Below, piece after piece: positions 21,839 to 35,110 of a DNA stretch of 64,000 nucleotides. The position numbers and the translations under genes were made by a program. How positions within the stretch are numbered: position 1 is the stretch's first letter; each line of letters starts with the position of its first letter. Source of the DNA: Isoetes taiwanensis (lineage: Eukaryota > Streptophyta > Lycopodiopsida > Isoetales > Isoetaceae); assembly GCA_021234155.1 (NCBI GenBank), contig JAJEKV010000087.1, positions 3,777,242-3,841,241 on the forward strand. The letters are read 5' to 3'. The notes under the pieces were generated by a model. That model had not been told where the DNA came from, ran no database searches, and saw only the letters and a program-made list of their open reading frames with translations.

Positions 21839-24765
21839 CTTCAAAAATTCCCAGAAACTAGCTATTGCAGAAGTACAATTTCGCCCCATTTGTGAAAGGA
21901 AAAATCATGAAGCAGATACGCACAATTTGGTCCGTAAAGAACAAATCTTCTTGTAAATATCTTGAAAAACAGGACTTTTTAAAGAAAGAAAAGAGACACC
22001 TACACACGGCTTTAATGCCAAGGGCAAATATCCTTCAAAGTTTATGAGAAATAGGAATTTAATTCTCCCTTGCAAAACATGCCTTTGAGGTAAGGTTGTT
22101 GAATGCCCAAAGTGAATGAGAGGCAGGGAACGATAAAGGAAGCTCTCGATTGGCCTTAAAGGGGTACGTAATAAAAAATAGAAGAGCGGCCATTTCCATG
22201 TTAGAAATCAGGCAGTATTGCAGAGAAGGGGAAGCCTTTGCATTAATTACAGTACAGAAATGTACAGAAAAAACGAAGTTAATAGACAAAAAGGGAAGCT
22301 TACTCTTGCAGCGATGTTTGCGGGTCAGTTAGCCCTTGGTTTGAGGTTGGTGTTGAGTGCATGGCCGGTTTCTGCACAACAGATAACTTATTTCAAAAAA
22401 TGAACAATGGTTCCTGCACAGCAGATATTTCAAAAGATGAACAATGCAGCTTCAAATGAGGCCACAAATGCATGAAGCAATGTAATGGGTTTTCAAAACT
22501 GGGCTGCAAAAGCAATGCAATACATGAGCATAATAGTGCACTAGAGGAAAAATTGCGTAAGAAAAACACGAAGCAGATGGTAGAGGAAGTACATTCTATA
22601 CTGGTGGAAATACAGACAGGAAGGACATTCTACCGTGCAAATACAGAGAAAGGAACTAGACAGAAACAATGCGTACTTACTCTAGAATCTGAGGCAGATT
22701 GTTGCATTTTAATCAGAGCCGAGGAAGGTTTGAATTGGGCTGCACACAAACTATTGTCCTACTTTGCCTATTCGACTTCAGCTCTGGAAGCAGCTAGTCA
22801 TCCCATAGCATTGTAACTCACAACTCATTGAAAATAGGATTGCAGCAGTCACATATCAGATATGACAAACAACAATAGAATTCAAATTCAATCTGTAACA
22901 GAAAGTCGAATTGAATCTGGCTTTCTGACTATTGGCAAGACGCAGCTCTGCTGATCGGAAATTGGGCAGAGAAATTTTAGAATGCAATGAGGGCATCAAC
23001 TGCTCCGGAGTGAATAGCCCAAAGCAACCCGTAAAAGCAAGGCCTTTTTTTTCTGAGTGCTGCCTAGGCCCAGCTCGAGTTCTTCGTGTAGCAAACTGGA
23101 AATATAAGCTGTTCTGATTTTTTGAACGAACAAAAGAACACGTACCTTTGCAACGTCAACTCTATGCCAAGTTTTGCCGATATTTCTACATAATCAGATC
23201 TGGGAATCACAGGAATCTTGCAGCAGCATAAAACCTAGAATCACATTTGCATAATTCAAGAACCCTTTTTGTTAATCCCATAGTAAGAAGCGGGTCATGT
23301 TTTGGTTCTCAAGTCTCTCCGAAGACTGAATTGGCACCAAAATAAGATAATCTCCTGGATTCGAATACTCTGTACTGTGTTCTATGAGGATGGAGGAGCG
23401 ACTACGACCATAAATTCGTAGCTTGGAAGCTTTGAATCAAATTCAGAGCAAGTCTTACCTTGCTTGGACAGCGATTGGGAGGCTTGTTGGGAGGCTTCCT
23501 GCAGTTTTAGTACAGAAGGCTTCGAGTTATCTGCATAGCAGCTTGCAATTCCATGGCCAGTTTGCAATTCCATGGCTGGATGTTAGTTAATTGATTACCA
23601 TTCTGTGGGTCGAAGAATTGAACTCAGCAGTACGCCTTGCTGATACGCTTAATTTTTGTCGGGCTACTCTAATTTTTATGCACAGTCTGATCGGACTATA
23701 ATAGAATCAAGCCCTAAACTGCGATTGCACTCAAAAACTGGCTGCCTTCGTGAAAGCGAGCTCTAAATCTTAGATTCAGGCAAAATTTAAGAAAAGGAAT
23801 ACCTTTTTTACACAGGCGACCCAAAATGCCGGATGTTTAAATCTTAGGCGCCTGAAGCCACCGACTCGCTATAGTTTTATTGGAAGAAGGACGTCGGACT
23901 GAAAGGGCTTCGTTTCCAAACAAATTTGTTGTTGCCAAGCCCATATTTTGGATGATTGTGCGAAAGAAATTTTGAAGTAAATTTTGTTTAAGGAAAGCTA
24001 TAAGAATAAAGGGAGCAGTAACAGAGAGAAAACAAAGCAAACAAAGCAAACAAAAACATTACAGAATCACAAAAACATTTGCAAGAACTGAACAAACAGT
24101 TTGTGGCCTAGATTTAAATGTGGGGCCTCTGTAAAAACTCATAGCTCCTATTAACGTTACCGAAGACAAACGTACCTGGGTGGTCATTCCTGGCCTCATG
24201 GAATTAACAATTCCTCTCAAGCAATCAACCACAGAAGCTAACACCTGGGCCAAAAAAATTTGAAGCTCTCAATAATTGCCGCTAATAACTTAAATTCCCT
24301 GGATTTCTACCTGCTTGCCAGGATAAGGCCTTACTTGGATTTTGTGGAATCAGAATCGAAATAGCCAGAAATAAGATGATTGGCAATTTATGATAGATCG
24401 TCTGCAACGGCCACAGCAAATAAACATGATTGGCAATTTCTTGCACAAAGGAATTTATGGCTGGGACGAACTTACCTAGAGATTGTTTGGGGCGATTTGG
24501 GGCCTTCGTTTGAATGGAGCCTCTGAATGGAGCGCATCGGTTTCGCAGGCTATAGGCCATACTTAGCGGGCAAGGCCACGTTAGCTTTAGCCGGAAGAGG
24601 TGCTCCAGAAAGCCATTCCGGCAGGCGTAGATAATTCCAAAAACTAGTAATTTTATATATAGGAGGATAAGCCTGTTACATAGTTCATCTTGCAAAATCA
24701 GATACTCAGACTCATGATCAGCTCAAATTCTGTTCTCGTATCTTCTACTGTGCATCAATCATAAA
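21839..24765. other. Between Helitron gene and Ulp1-like gene, nothing certain
   Basis: AT-rich sequence with short open frames on both strands (for example 22472-22816 and 24282-24695) but no domain I recognise. The unidentified 5' end of the Helitron may lie here. A short direct duplication, TGCAATTCCATGGC, is near 23545-23575. Confidence 0.4.
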
Positions 24766-27700
24766 TCAGAAATCAGAAGTTTCTTTAAATAAAAAATCAG
24801 AGGACTGCTGTCTGATACGTTCTTTCGGATTGGCATCACAACGCGTGACCAAAGCATCTATTAGAAATTGTCGTCGTGACAGGGCGTATTCATGAGAGAA
24901 CCATTTAGATGTAATCTGTGACATCCATAAATAAGGTTAGAAATATTTAAAGGAACATGAGATACAGTACATACAAGGGAAGGCATACAACTTACTTCCA
25001 TATCTCTACCAGAGACAAGAGCTTCAACATATTTGTGCATAAATCCCATCACATACAACCCACATGATGTTAAATCGGGCTGATGTGGCACCTCTACTTG
25101 CTGAATCCGATTAACATTATTTCTCTTCATGAAATCGACGCCTCTAGATACTTGACCGATCGATGTGGTTAACATTTGTGCGTGCGGCCTACATATCACG
25201 AAATTTAGCAGACCGAATTAGCGAAGAAAAGCAAAGCAACAACTTAAAGTATTACATACCCTTTGATTGCTTTCTCGTTCATCGCATAACCGTAAGAGGA
25301 TTCAAGGCGTGAATTCACAGTGCGGGTAGGATCTTGGAATCGGATGGTGCGGCGTAAAAGCAGCCAAACACAAAATGGTCATTCTCAAGGATAGGTGCAA
25401 GGATATGATGGCATTTAGCTACCACAATCCCCTTCATCCACGATTTCACTATTTCAATGACATTCGGTGATCCCGGTGATTCACCCTTTCTTTTTCTTTC
25501 TTTGGTAGCTTCTCTAAACCTTATATAGTTGTAAGCAGGATAAAAAAAGATTTTGCTCTTCCACTCGGAAGGCAATATCTCATGCAAGCACCTGGATTAG
25601 ATTAAGGTTAACATTAGGGACAAGGAATAACAACAAATACAGCTCGGTTACAACTAGGTTATTACCTGCCATAAAGATCCATTAAGCGGCTACTCATTTT
25701 AGAGTTAGTTGCACATAAAATTGCTACGTCAGATGCAACCACTTTCATTTCAGCTGGCGGACAGTTCTTGAATGGCGTGAATGGCGTGAATTCCATAAGT
25801 TTATCCTTGTCATCATTTCTGTTGTCAGATCCAAGATGTTAGTGTCATATTAACAATTGATCCATGACAATAAAGCATAAATTGATACCTTCCAATCTCT
25901 GTTTCCAGTGGTTTAGACCTGCAAAACGAGTAAAATCTAATAAGCTACTGAAGTATAACTAAGTAAATGTAAGCTAGCAATTACCGTTTTGCAGCGGATG
26001 TCCCTGCTCTGGTTTGCACTCTCTTTTTTCCAGCTGTTTTGGCATCAGCTTTGATCATAAATTTAGTAGTTGTCTTGGCTGCAATCTCCAAGGCTTCTTC
26101 AACATCATCTAGCTCCATTGAATCGTCGCAAGTCTCTGAAGTGAAGAAAGTGCTTCATTCTAATGTTTTGAAAGCAAGACAAAAAAAGAAACGTGTATCT
26201 GCCAAAGAATGTAAGACTTTTCCTCAACTTGAACTTCAACAGCAGCTTCAGGACTGTTTTCAATGTCGTCACCAACATCTTCAGTAATTTTATCTGTAAA
26301 CACGTCAACATAAGTTTCAAAATACAAAAAAAAAAAAGAAACCCTGAAAAGGAGAGAGAATTACTTTCTGGGCTTTCAGCTTGTTGCTGTAATAATAGCA
26401 GCTCGGCTTCAATAGCTGGGATCTCTTTTTGGAAAACAAACTCTGCTGCAAAATATTGAACATTAACGAACTCTAACTACAATAGATGCAATCTTAATGT
26501 AATCAGAATGTAATCAGAATGCAATCACCCTACCTTCCACAATTTCTGAAGTTTTATCCAAGTACCCCTCGGTCTCCAAATCCTGCACTGATTATGAGTT
26601 GTTGCAATTCTCAAAGGTGATGTAGATGTGGATGGACTTCCGACATCGATAGCAACAGCATCTTTTGTGCCAGGTTCAGCAATTGGGATGTCTGAGAATG
26701 GTAAATGCAACCCCTTCCCAACAACATCCTTCTTTTCACCTACAACATAAGATTTTGCTATATTCATAACTTAAGCATAGTGCACGAAACATGAATTGTT
26801 TAGTTTACCTGCAGTTTTACTTCTTGCTTTCTTGATACTACCCATATCTGCATTGACACAATTGGGATCATAAGCAAATAAGAAATGTAAACACTTGATT
26901 CAGATTCAAGGGGAGATGTAGAGTAGATAGAGGCAAAATCTGAAGAAAAAACAATCAGATGCAAATCAAAACAGAACAAATGTTAATTACATGCAAGTAG
27001 GTTTTTACTACAGGCAAACTTTCTGCTGATAATGTAACGACAAAATAGAAGTACATTAGTGTGCATAGCTATCAGAATGTAAAGGAAAACCAAATACTAA
27101 ATTCAAATGCATTTCAGAACATATGTAAAATGTAAAGAACAAAATATTTTATCAATACACCCTATCAAATACATCATTCAGCATTGAATGTAAAGGAAAG
27201 TCAAATACTAAATTCATATGCATTTCTGATCACATGTAAATGCAAAGTACAGTCATATGCAATACACGTAAAGGAATTCTAGAAAAGCACTTCATGGCAC
27301 ATGTAAATGTAAAGAACAGAAGCAAATACATTTCCTCTTTACAGTACAGACAAAACCATGCCAAATCAAATGCTAATATAGTTATGTACATGATGGAAAC
27401 TAACTACATCTAAGTACACTCAAACTAATTATGTAATGAAAATAGAAATAGATGTACCTTCAGAAGGGATTCCTAAGTAGTGCCGCAGGTCCTCGGACCA
27501 TGAACAATCATGTACACATGTATTCGTCGTTGAAACCCTGAATACAAGACAAAATAGACAATATGTATGACTATAAAGTGGAGATATTACCATGGTCGAG
27601 TCAAGGCAATCATTGCAGCTGCTGCAAGTATTGGTAATATGTGAGGATGAAGCGCTCCGTCTTGCTGCGAGTATGGGAGCGGGCTGCAGGCCTATCAGGT

Positions 27701-28680
27701 ATGATCTTTCCAAATGCTTAGTCATCTCCTTTATTCTATTCTCACAGTTGGAATTAACTTCCATATCCTTGCTGATGTTTTCAATGGCAGCTTCTAATTC
27801 TTGCAAATCAGCCTTTAAACAATCAATGGGAATCATTAGAGCATCTAAGCCACAATATAACTTGATTTCTCCTCCTCTAAATGGGATGCCAAAGCTATTT
27901 GCACATCAGTTGGCTTCCCGCTTGCTTTTAAACCTGCCATAATGCTGAACTGCTCACATATTTTTGCATCTTTATTCTGCACACAAGTCTTGTCAAGAAG
28001 CTCTTATCACTCTCATGCTTCAACAGTTCAATTTCCATTGTTTTTCTTTTCTCTTTTAAAGTCTGTATTTCATCAAGCATGGAGGCAGAATCTAATGCTC
28101 TTCTTTCTCTCCACCTTTTCATCATTTCCAACTGCTGCCCCAATTCTACCTGAGGCATACATTTAATAGCTTTAACATTGGAAGACTTTACTGTAGCTAA
28201 TTCTGTCAGGTCAGATTCTTTTTGAGAGCCTTTTGAATGAAGACTTGCACTTGCTTTCACCTCATCCCAATCAATGCTTACTCCTCTGTAATAAAGTGCA
28301 TATGCTCGGGCAAAATACAATGGAATGTGATGATTTGCAATGTCCTTCCTACAAAAAACGTGCTCATACACAGAAAAAAAATCTGCCATCCAAATAGGCT
28401 TAATCATGCACTCTTGATAACCCCTAACAGCAGGGGCTTCAGAACCCCAAACATCCTGCACTATTTACACTAGCCCTGGAAACATGCTATCAAAATTGTT
28501 ACTCCTAAGCTGCCTGATGCTTACCTTGTCAAACTCGGGCGGCAAGACCTCCCGATCTGAAGAAGACCCACTCTTGAGTTTTCGGGCAACCGTTCTAGTG
28601 GGAGACCTTGGTATGGGCTTCACAGGTTTGTTGCGAGGAGATTTCCTTGGAGATGTCTTTGTTCCAAGCTGCTTCGTCAT
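24766..28680 (-). CDS. Multi-exon gene with C-terminal Ulp1/C48 cysteine protease domain, slightly damaged
   Basis: The minus-strand 3' exons join in frame at GT/AG borders: 26135-25985, 25918-25888, 25818-25666, 25591-25260, 25188-24996 (donor GTAAGT) and 24915-24766, which ends in TGA. The protease part has PSEWKSKIFFYP, NDHFVFGCFY (His region), SRLESSYGYAMNEK and HQPDLTSCGLYVMGFM, with the Gln and Cys expected for SUMO-type proteases. Upstream exons (about 26.2-26.45 kb) are acidic (ITEDVGDDIENSPEAAVEV). At 28680-27928 a basic N-terminus (TSPRKSPRNKPVKPIPRSPT) and a coiled-coil-like segment form one register broken by TAA at 28467-28465. A frameshift near 25318 breaks the protease exon. 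The role would be removing SUMO or related tags, or it may be a transposon-carried Ulp1 as known in plant MULEs. Assignment of the 26.5-28.7 kb exons to the same gene is less sure. Confidence 0.6.
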
Positions 28681-29089
28681 GATCTGCTCCCTGGTGCTTC
28701 AGCTCTCTGAAAATGCAAGGTTTTGGCTATGGAGGTCCTGATCTTGGCTATGGAGGTTCGAATATGGAAGTCAAGCTTTCGGCTATGGAGGTTCCAGCGG
28801 GAAGGAGGTTGAACAGAGAGCGGGAGGAGAGTTCAAAATTATTTGCCCTATTAATGATTCATTCCAAGAATAATAATTTCTGGGGGGGAGGGATTTCCTT
28901 ACATTTTGAATTTGTAAATGTAAAATACTGGCACTTTTTTTGCCCACCCTTTCATGATTCTACCCAAAAATGGACCTCCCTTTTGCAGAATGCATATGGA
29001 ATATCTGTGCATGTTCGAAGTGCATCATAGTCTATATATCTCATAAAATATATACAATATTGTATAATAAATAATGAATAATTTGTTGG
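28681..29089. other. Upstream of the Ulp1-like gene, nothing recognised
   Basis: This is the possible promoter side of the minus-strand gene. It contains short TATGGAGGT duplications at 28729-28790 and no clear TATA signal I would defend. Confidence 0.3.
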
Positions 29090-30690
29090 CTAAGACGTCT
29101 TGCAATACAAGATCACAAGTTTAAACCCAGCTTTGTGCTATCCTTATTCTTTTTTGTCTCCCCCTTTTTTTTAAATCTTCCAGCCACATTGAACAAATGT
29201 GAAATGAAAAATATCCAGTTTGAGTATTATGGTTTTTCAAGTATACTAGAATGATCAAATCCTCTTAGTTGTTATTTGAGTTCAGGTTTAATATATATTG
29301 GCTCCTCCCTATGCCTCTCCCTGTTCGATTGTACCTTCAAACATTCTGCCTCCTAGAGGTACTTGCAATTATTGCACTCAAAATCCCGAGGATTGTTATT
29401 TTTGATAAGCACATCAAGTAAGATGTACTTGGAAGTGTAGAGAGATCTACATCGATAACCACAAATTTGTTTGCAAGTGGAGATTGTTGTTGCAGATGCT
29501 TAGTACATGCTCGAAATTCAAGGTTCCTCAAATAAAGCAAATGAAGACAATTCCAAGGCAAGCAATTTTTTTAATTGCAAATGTCTTTTGAGATTTACTT
29601 TACCATCTTCAATTTCGACTCGTCCTATTGCATTGTTCTAAGCATAGGTCATATACCAAGCACAATGTTGGCCTTTAGTGTCAACACACATATGTGGTGT
29701 GCTTTGAAGTGTGCAAGAGATTTAAGTTCAAATCTAAATATCCTTACTTCAGTGCAACAAATGCAAGCTAAACTCGAAAATACGTTATCCATGTCGAAGT
29801 CGTCGATGTCGAAAATAATGGTTCAAGCGATTTTGGGTTCTTTATCTTGATCGATATCTAGCTACTACAAAATACAATTTCAAGACTACATTCTTTTATA
29901 AAAAGAAAATGAAAAGGAGGGAGGCAAAAGATGGGTTTTTGTGGGTGGTATCAGAGCAATGATGGTATGTGCTTTTGACATTGCAAATACAAGGTTTTGA
30001 TTGAGATTGCAAATGAAATAATGAAAATCAACTCTACTTGGATTTATCAAACATTGTTTCTCTTATGAGTAATTACTCATCAATGGTAGCTTTCATTATC
30101 GTTGATAGTCAACGATACCACCTAAGACTCTCTTTTCTAAACTAAGAACGCACATGATACATATCAATACTAAGACACTACATCTCATGAAGACAAGGCG
30201 TGCCCCCTCATTAGTATACGTTAATCTTATAAAGTACATGACAAATAGTTAATAATGAAAATTTGATAAATAGGTCAGCATGGCTGTCTAGAAAATATAT
30301 AAAGTAAGCCATGGGATGTCGCCACATGTGTTTTATGGAACTGAGCTTTATATGCCACTGAAAGATAGTAATAGTCTATTGCTTCATTTAGCTTGGTGGG
30401 ATCCCCAATGCAAGTGGAGGGTTGCATGATGCAACATAATCCACTAAAAAAATTGAGATCAAATAGTTTAATCAAGTTAATACATCTTTAATAAGTAGGA
30501 ATGATGATTCCAGTTGATAATTTATAGACTGCTTGTTCAGTCTGAGACAAAGGGCAGAAAGATGGGTTTTGAGTTTTGGACATGGCAACAACATGTGGGG
30601 TACATGGATTTTTACAGAAAATGTTGAGTACATGAATACCATGTTGCACATTATCGTGGAATCCTTAATTCTATAGGCATGAATGTGGAC
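29090..30690. mobile_element. LTR-retrotransposon-like repeat, copy A
   Basis: The whole block is similar to 33.05-33.99 kb plus 37.66-38.35 kb. Shared words include CAATTATTGCA, TCAGAGCAATGATGG, GCGTGCCCCCTCATTAG and GATAATTTATAGACTGCTTG. At 29946-29957 TGGTATCAGAGC matches the primer-binding site used by many plant LTR retrotransposons (initiator tRNA-Met 3' end). No paired LTRs or coding domain are visible, so it is a short non-autonomous or heavily truncated element. A tRNA-like A-box/B-box word lies near 29088-29135. Confidence 0.5.
29946..29957 (+). other. Primer-binding-site match to initiator tRNA-Met
   Basis: TGGTATCAGAGC is the classical 12-base PBS of plant LTR retrotransposons. 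The related copy at about 33870-33881 has the degenerate form TGAATCAGAGC. Confidence 0.55.
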
Positions 30691-33049
30691 CCCTCCACAA
30701 TTGCTTGAACTAAGATGTCAAGGGCAAGCCATTTTGATATGTGCATATTAATTTTCCCTCGAAAACCCTTTGGGGGGAGGGATTTAATTATATATAACTA
30801 GAAATGCACTTATTGCATTCATTGTATTGGGTTCTAGAGTTTTGGTCTCTGTGGATGTTAAAGATCAAACAATTCAATAAGAACTTGCTTGCTCTGAAAT
30901 GCTGGTTTGAAGAAATAAATTTTTGGAAATAGAATATCCATGGGAAATGATATATAGAGTTTGTAAAAAAAATATATACAATGGAAAAATATGCAATTTA
31001 TAGGAAAAGAAGCAGGATAGAAATGTAACAAATAAAGAGATGCAGCAGAGAGGAAAAATTGAACAATGTGTTCGGCAATAATATGTAGCATAATAATAGG
31101 GGGTTCCAAGGGGATTTGATATAGATGTAAAAATAACAATTCTTAAGACCATAGACCATTGAATGGGTTGTTATTAAAAAAAACATAGATTTAAGGTGTA
31201 GATAACGCCCTGGGCCCGAGGGGTTACTGGAAAAAAAAATTCGAGGGCCATGTGGCCATGGCCAAAATGGCGAGGGTGTCTTGGCGCACGCTGCAGTTAT
31301 TTTGGCCATGGCCATGGCCCGAGAATTTTTTTTGCCAAGAACCCCGAGGGGTGGCATATCGCCCTTAACGCCCAGGTTCGAGGGTTTACATAACAGAGAG
31401 AGAGAGAGGTTGGACCGAACCGGAATACCCGAGGATCGCCCCGAGGATGGGACGGCCAAAAAGAGGAGAAGAAGCGGGGTATGTGGTTTCATGATCGAGG
31501 CGGGGGAATTGAACCACGCTTTCAAGGCCACTTCTCTTTGCTAAGCCCCTTTGAGCCACCCGTGATCTGAAAAAAAAATAGCAAGCTAAATAAAAAAAAA
31601 AAGGAAGGTAAAAGAAAGGGCTTTTCGGGGAAGAACATGTCTTGAATCCGAATATCAAGAGTGGCTTGGTTTAGGCAAAATGAGAACAAGAACGAAAAAA
31701 GATATAGAAAAGACATGAGGAATGGCTCGCACAAGGAAAGAACCAAAAAATAAGCATCTTACTTCACGCAATGCGCCATTAACACTCGATTCGACCGCTC
31801 ATGCGCATTAGACGCCAATGACGGGGAAAATCTGAATAGCCACACAACCGGGCAAAAGCAAGGCGTAAAATACAAAAATCCATTTGAATGGGGCAAAACG
31901 GCTCAAACTAAACCCCAGGTGCCGTGGAACTCAAGCTTACTCCCAGATTTGCAAGCGCTACCTGCTTCAAAGCATTAGAAAGGTTAGAAGATGGCTATGG
32001 CGTGAGTTGCATCAAGGCGGCCCCAAGAAAGAAGGCGGCAAAGAAGGCGGTAACATTCTAGGGTGTTATATGGAACTGCCGTATTTCTCTAGGCTGTTAT
32101 GAGTCTCTGCATATAAAATATGGGCCAGTACGATTTTATTAGCTGGTAACATGATTGAAATGGACGGTTGAGATTGCATCGTAGCCTGTAAACCTGAGAA
32201 CCAGGGCGTTAAGATAAAATACAATCACGTTAGCTCACTTGTTATATTGGTCAAAGTAGTCTTATTAGGATATTGATTTATTTTGGTAGAGGTTGAAGCC
32301 CTCATATTTCATAATCTAAAACCTTAGGCGAGGTTGTATAGAGGTTCCACATTCTATCAAAACCTTAGACGAACTCGTATTTCATATTTCAAAATTATCG
32401 CGTTCCCAATCATAAATGACCATAAGCGAAACCAGAGGTGCCCAAAGGCCCCAACATATGGTCTGGGAAATAGGATCGAGGATTCGACGACTGTGGTAAT
32501 CTAGAGTGCACCTCGTTTAGAATATGTAGCACAACAATAGCCTATAAGAAGCTCATGTGCTCTTACGTTCACTGAGATCTTGTTCCATATAAAAGCATCG
32601 AAATATAACTTAGTTACTTTCTAAACTACATTTTTTAGAGATGCAATCCAGCGAATACTGGCAAATCTTGTTTCTATATTATCATAATGGTGTCCCAACT
32701 TTTTATTTCCCACTGTGAAATGCTCTATTTAAGATCCTATACGTGCTCAATGCTACTACCTTTTCAATTACAAGTTGTTTAGTTCAGATATTGGACTGGA
32801 ATCTTGGCATACTTTTGCACCAATGCAGATTAAAACCCTTGTTATTGTGAATAGAATGAAAAATATTTTCGTTCTTGAACATTGTTTTGATTGCGTTCAT
32901 CTTTTAATTAGACATTGGCAACAAAACATAATAAACACTGACAACCAGACAATACAAACATCCGGGTCTCATTTGTAGCATACGTCATTACCAAAAATAG
33001 AATAGAATAGATACATTTCATCATTACCAAAAAGGTTGACATCATTGAT
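30691..33049. other. Intergenic with one fold-back at about 31.2-31.38 kb
   Basis: At 31213-31264 and 31310-31365 two arms of about 48 bp are inverted copies (shared words GGGGTT, an A-run, ATTC, GGGCCATG and GGCCATGGCCAAAAT), forming a hairpin with a roughly 45-bp loop. This resembles a small fold-back element. The rest, including 31281-31544 and 31884-32102, shows no recognisable gene. A short (AATAG)n tract is at about 32998. Confidence 0.45.
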
Positions 33050-34399
33050 CATTTCCAAAGCGTGTAACACCACAAAGAAGGCTTACATCTTTTTTAATTT
33101 CTTTTCTTTTTGTCTTTTAGCTATATATATTGAACCAATGTGACATGAAAAATATACCAACTTGTGCATCTAGAGATCTTCTAGTAAGCACTCAAAGTGA
33201 TCATCATCCTCCAAGTCAGTCGCTCGAGTTCGAGTCTAATCTTCCTCCCTCTACCTCTCCCTCCTCAATTATACCTTTGTGCATGTTGCCGGCCTCCTAG
33301 AAGTACTTACAATTATTGCACCTCAAGATCTTGAGGATTTTTATTTTTGGTAAGTACATCGAGCAAATGTACTCGGGAGTGTAGAGAAATCTGTCAACAA
33401 CCACAAATCTATTTGCAAGCCTTTGCCAAAATGGATTGTTGATATAGTTGCTTGATATGGGTCCGAAATTGCATGGCTCCTCAAACAAGGCAAGTAAAAA
33501 GACTGCGAAATCAAGCAACTTTTCTAAATACAAATGTAAGGTTTACTTTACCATCTTCAATATGACTGATCATGTTGCATTGTCCTAAATATAGGTCGCC
33601 TACCAAGCACGATATTGGCATTTACTGTGAACACGTATTTAGTGTGCTATAAAGTGTGCAAGAGAGTGAAGTTCAATATTTTTAGGAAAAAACCTTTCTT
33701 TAGTGCAACACAACTCGAGAATATGTTATCTATTTGGATTCATCGATGCTAGAAAACATGGTTCAATTGATTTGGGTTCTCTTTATCTCCTCGACTATGC
33801 CTAGCTATCTTAGACTATGGTGTTATTAATACCTATTATTACTCTACATTCGCTGAAATTTATGGGAGGGAAGTGAATCAGAGCAATGATGGTTGAGTAT
33901 GTGCATTATATACTGCAAATATATGAGGTTGTAAATGAAATGATGCAAAAACAACTATGCATTCATTTGTCTACAAGTATTCCTCTTAAGAAGAATAAGG
34001 GTACCTTCGCACTCGTCGTTAAGTTAGGAATAAGTTAATTTTTTTTAACTGCCAGTTAAACTTATAAGAGATTCTCACGTTCGCACCAAGACTAAGTTAA
34101 CTTTCCGTTAAGACTTTAACCTAACGGAAATTAGTTAAATTCTTTCAGACTAGAACAAGTTAGGTTATTTTTTTTAACTTAACAATAAAATAAAAATGTG
34201 TTCGCACTTGCCTTAGTTAAGTTAGTGCTAACTTAATGCTAATGACAGTTTCTTCGCATAGGTGCCTATTAAGTTAGTCTAACTTAATGCTAACGGCAAT
34301 GGCTTCGCACATTCTGCTGAGCTGAGCTTGAGAGCACACAGAAAAAGACAAGATATACACATTAAATTGGTAGAAAAAAGATATGAAATAGAGCTCATT

Positions 34400-34716
34400 A
34401 TTGGAAACACATTGATGGACATGTACATAAATGTGTGTTGATCGTGGAAGCTCAAGGAGTGTTTGACAAGATGCCAGTTTGTGATGTTCTCCTGTGGACA
34501 ACACTAGTTTCTGAATTTGTTGAAAATAGGCTTGGGCAGGAAGCATTGGCTTGTTGTGAACAAATGTGTGTTCCTCCATATGTTTTCACATATGCATACA
34601 TTGTGCTTGCACAGGCGCCATATATAAAGGGCGACATTGATTTAGCTGAAAAGCCGATGTTTGGCAATGCTTTGATGGCCATATATGGTAAATGTGGATC
34701 ACAGATCAGGCCTTGA
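34400..34716 (+). pseudogene. Captured pentatricopeptide repeat (PPR) gene fragment
   Basis: After a one-base frame slip near 34430, the sequence reads GNTLMDMYIK, then VEAQGVFDKMPV, VLLWTTLVSEFVENRLGQEA, CCEQM, FTYAYIVLAQA and GNALMAIYGKCGS. These are the characteristic words of plant organelle-targeted P/PLS-type PPR proteins, which bind RNA in mitochondria and plastids. Only about three repeats remain, and there is no start, targeting peptide or C-terminal E/DYW domain. It lies wholly inside the Harbinger-type element and is best read as a captured fragment. Confidence 0.75.
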
Positions 34717-34921
34717 AGATCTAATTAAACGTGAGAAGGCATGTGCTCTGGATATTCAAGCTAATTCTAAAGCTTGGCTCGTGCAATATCCTTCACAAAA
34801 GCTTAAAAGCAAGTGGTGCTTGAGTGACAGCAGCCTGTTAAACAAGACCTCAGCATATTGAATTTTGTACCCAGGTAAATTTGATGACTAAAATATCATA
34901 AAACAAATAACATTTGAAGCT

Positions 34922-35110
34922 CAATATACCTTTGTCACACAAGCTTCCATGTAAAGGAGATTGAACAGTGTACCAAAAAGAGCAATAAACAAAGTTTCTT
35001 GAGCTGAGCTGGGCATAGGCCATCTTGTTATATCTGCTGGAAATATTTTAGCGCTTCGTGACCTAATCCATGACGAATATGGCAGCATCAAGAAGGAATC
35101 AGACATACAT
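34922..35110 (-). pseudogene. Second captured PPR fragment, opposite strand
   Basis: On the minus strand the sequence reads HGLGHEALKYFQQI, a stop, then QDGLCPAQLKKLCLLL and a degenerate VHCSISFTW, resembling the PPR pattern HGxGxEALxxFxxMxxxGxxP-TFxxLLxACSH. A donor-like AAAG/GTATAT follows at 34930. This is weaker than the plus-strand fragment. It may come from the same or another PPR gene. Confidence 0.45.

Noticed and set aside
22472-22816. 114-residue plus-strand frame as a novel gene
   Set aside because: There is no domain, no flanking splice or promoter signal and no coding-like composition.
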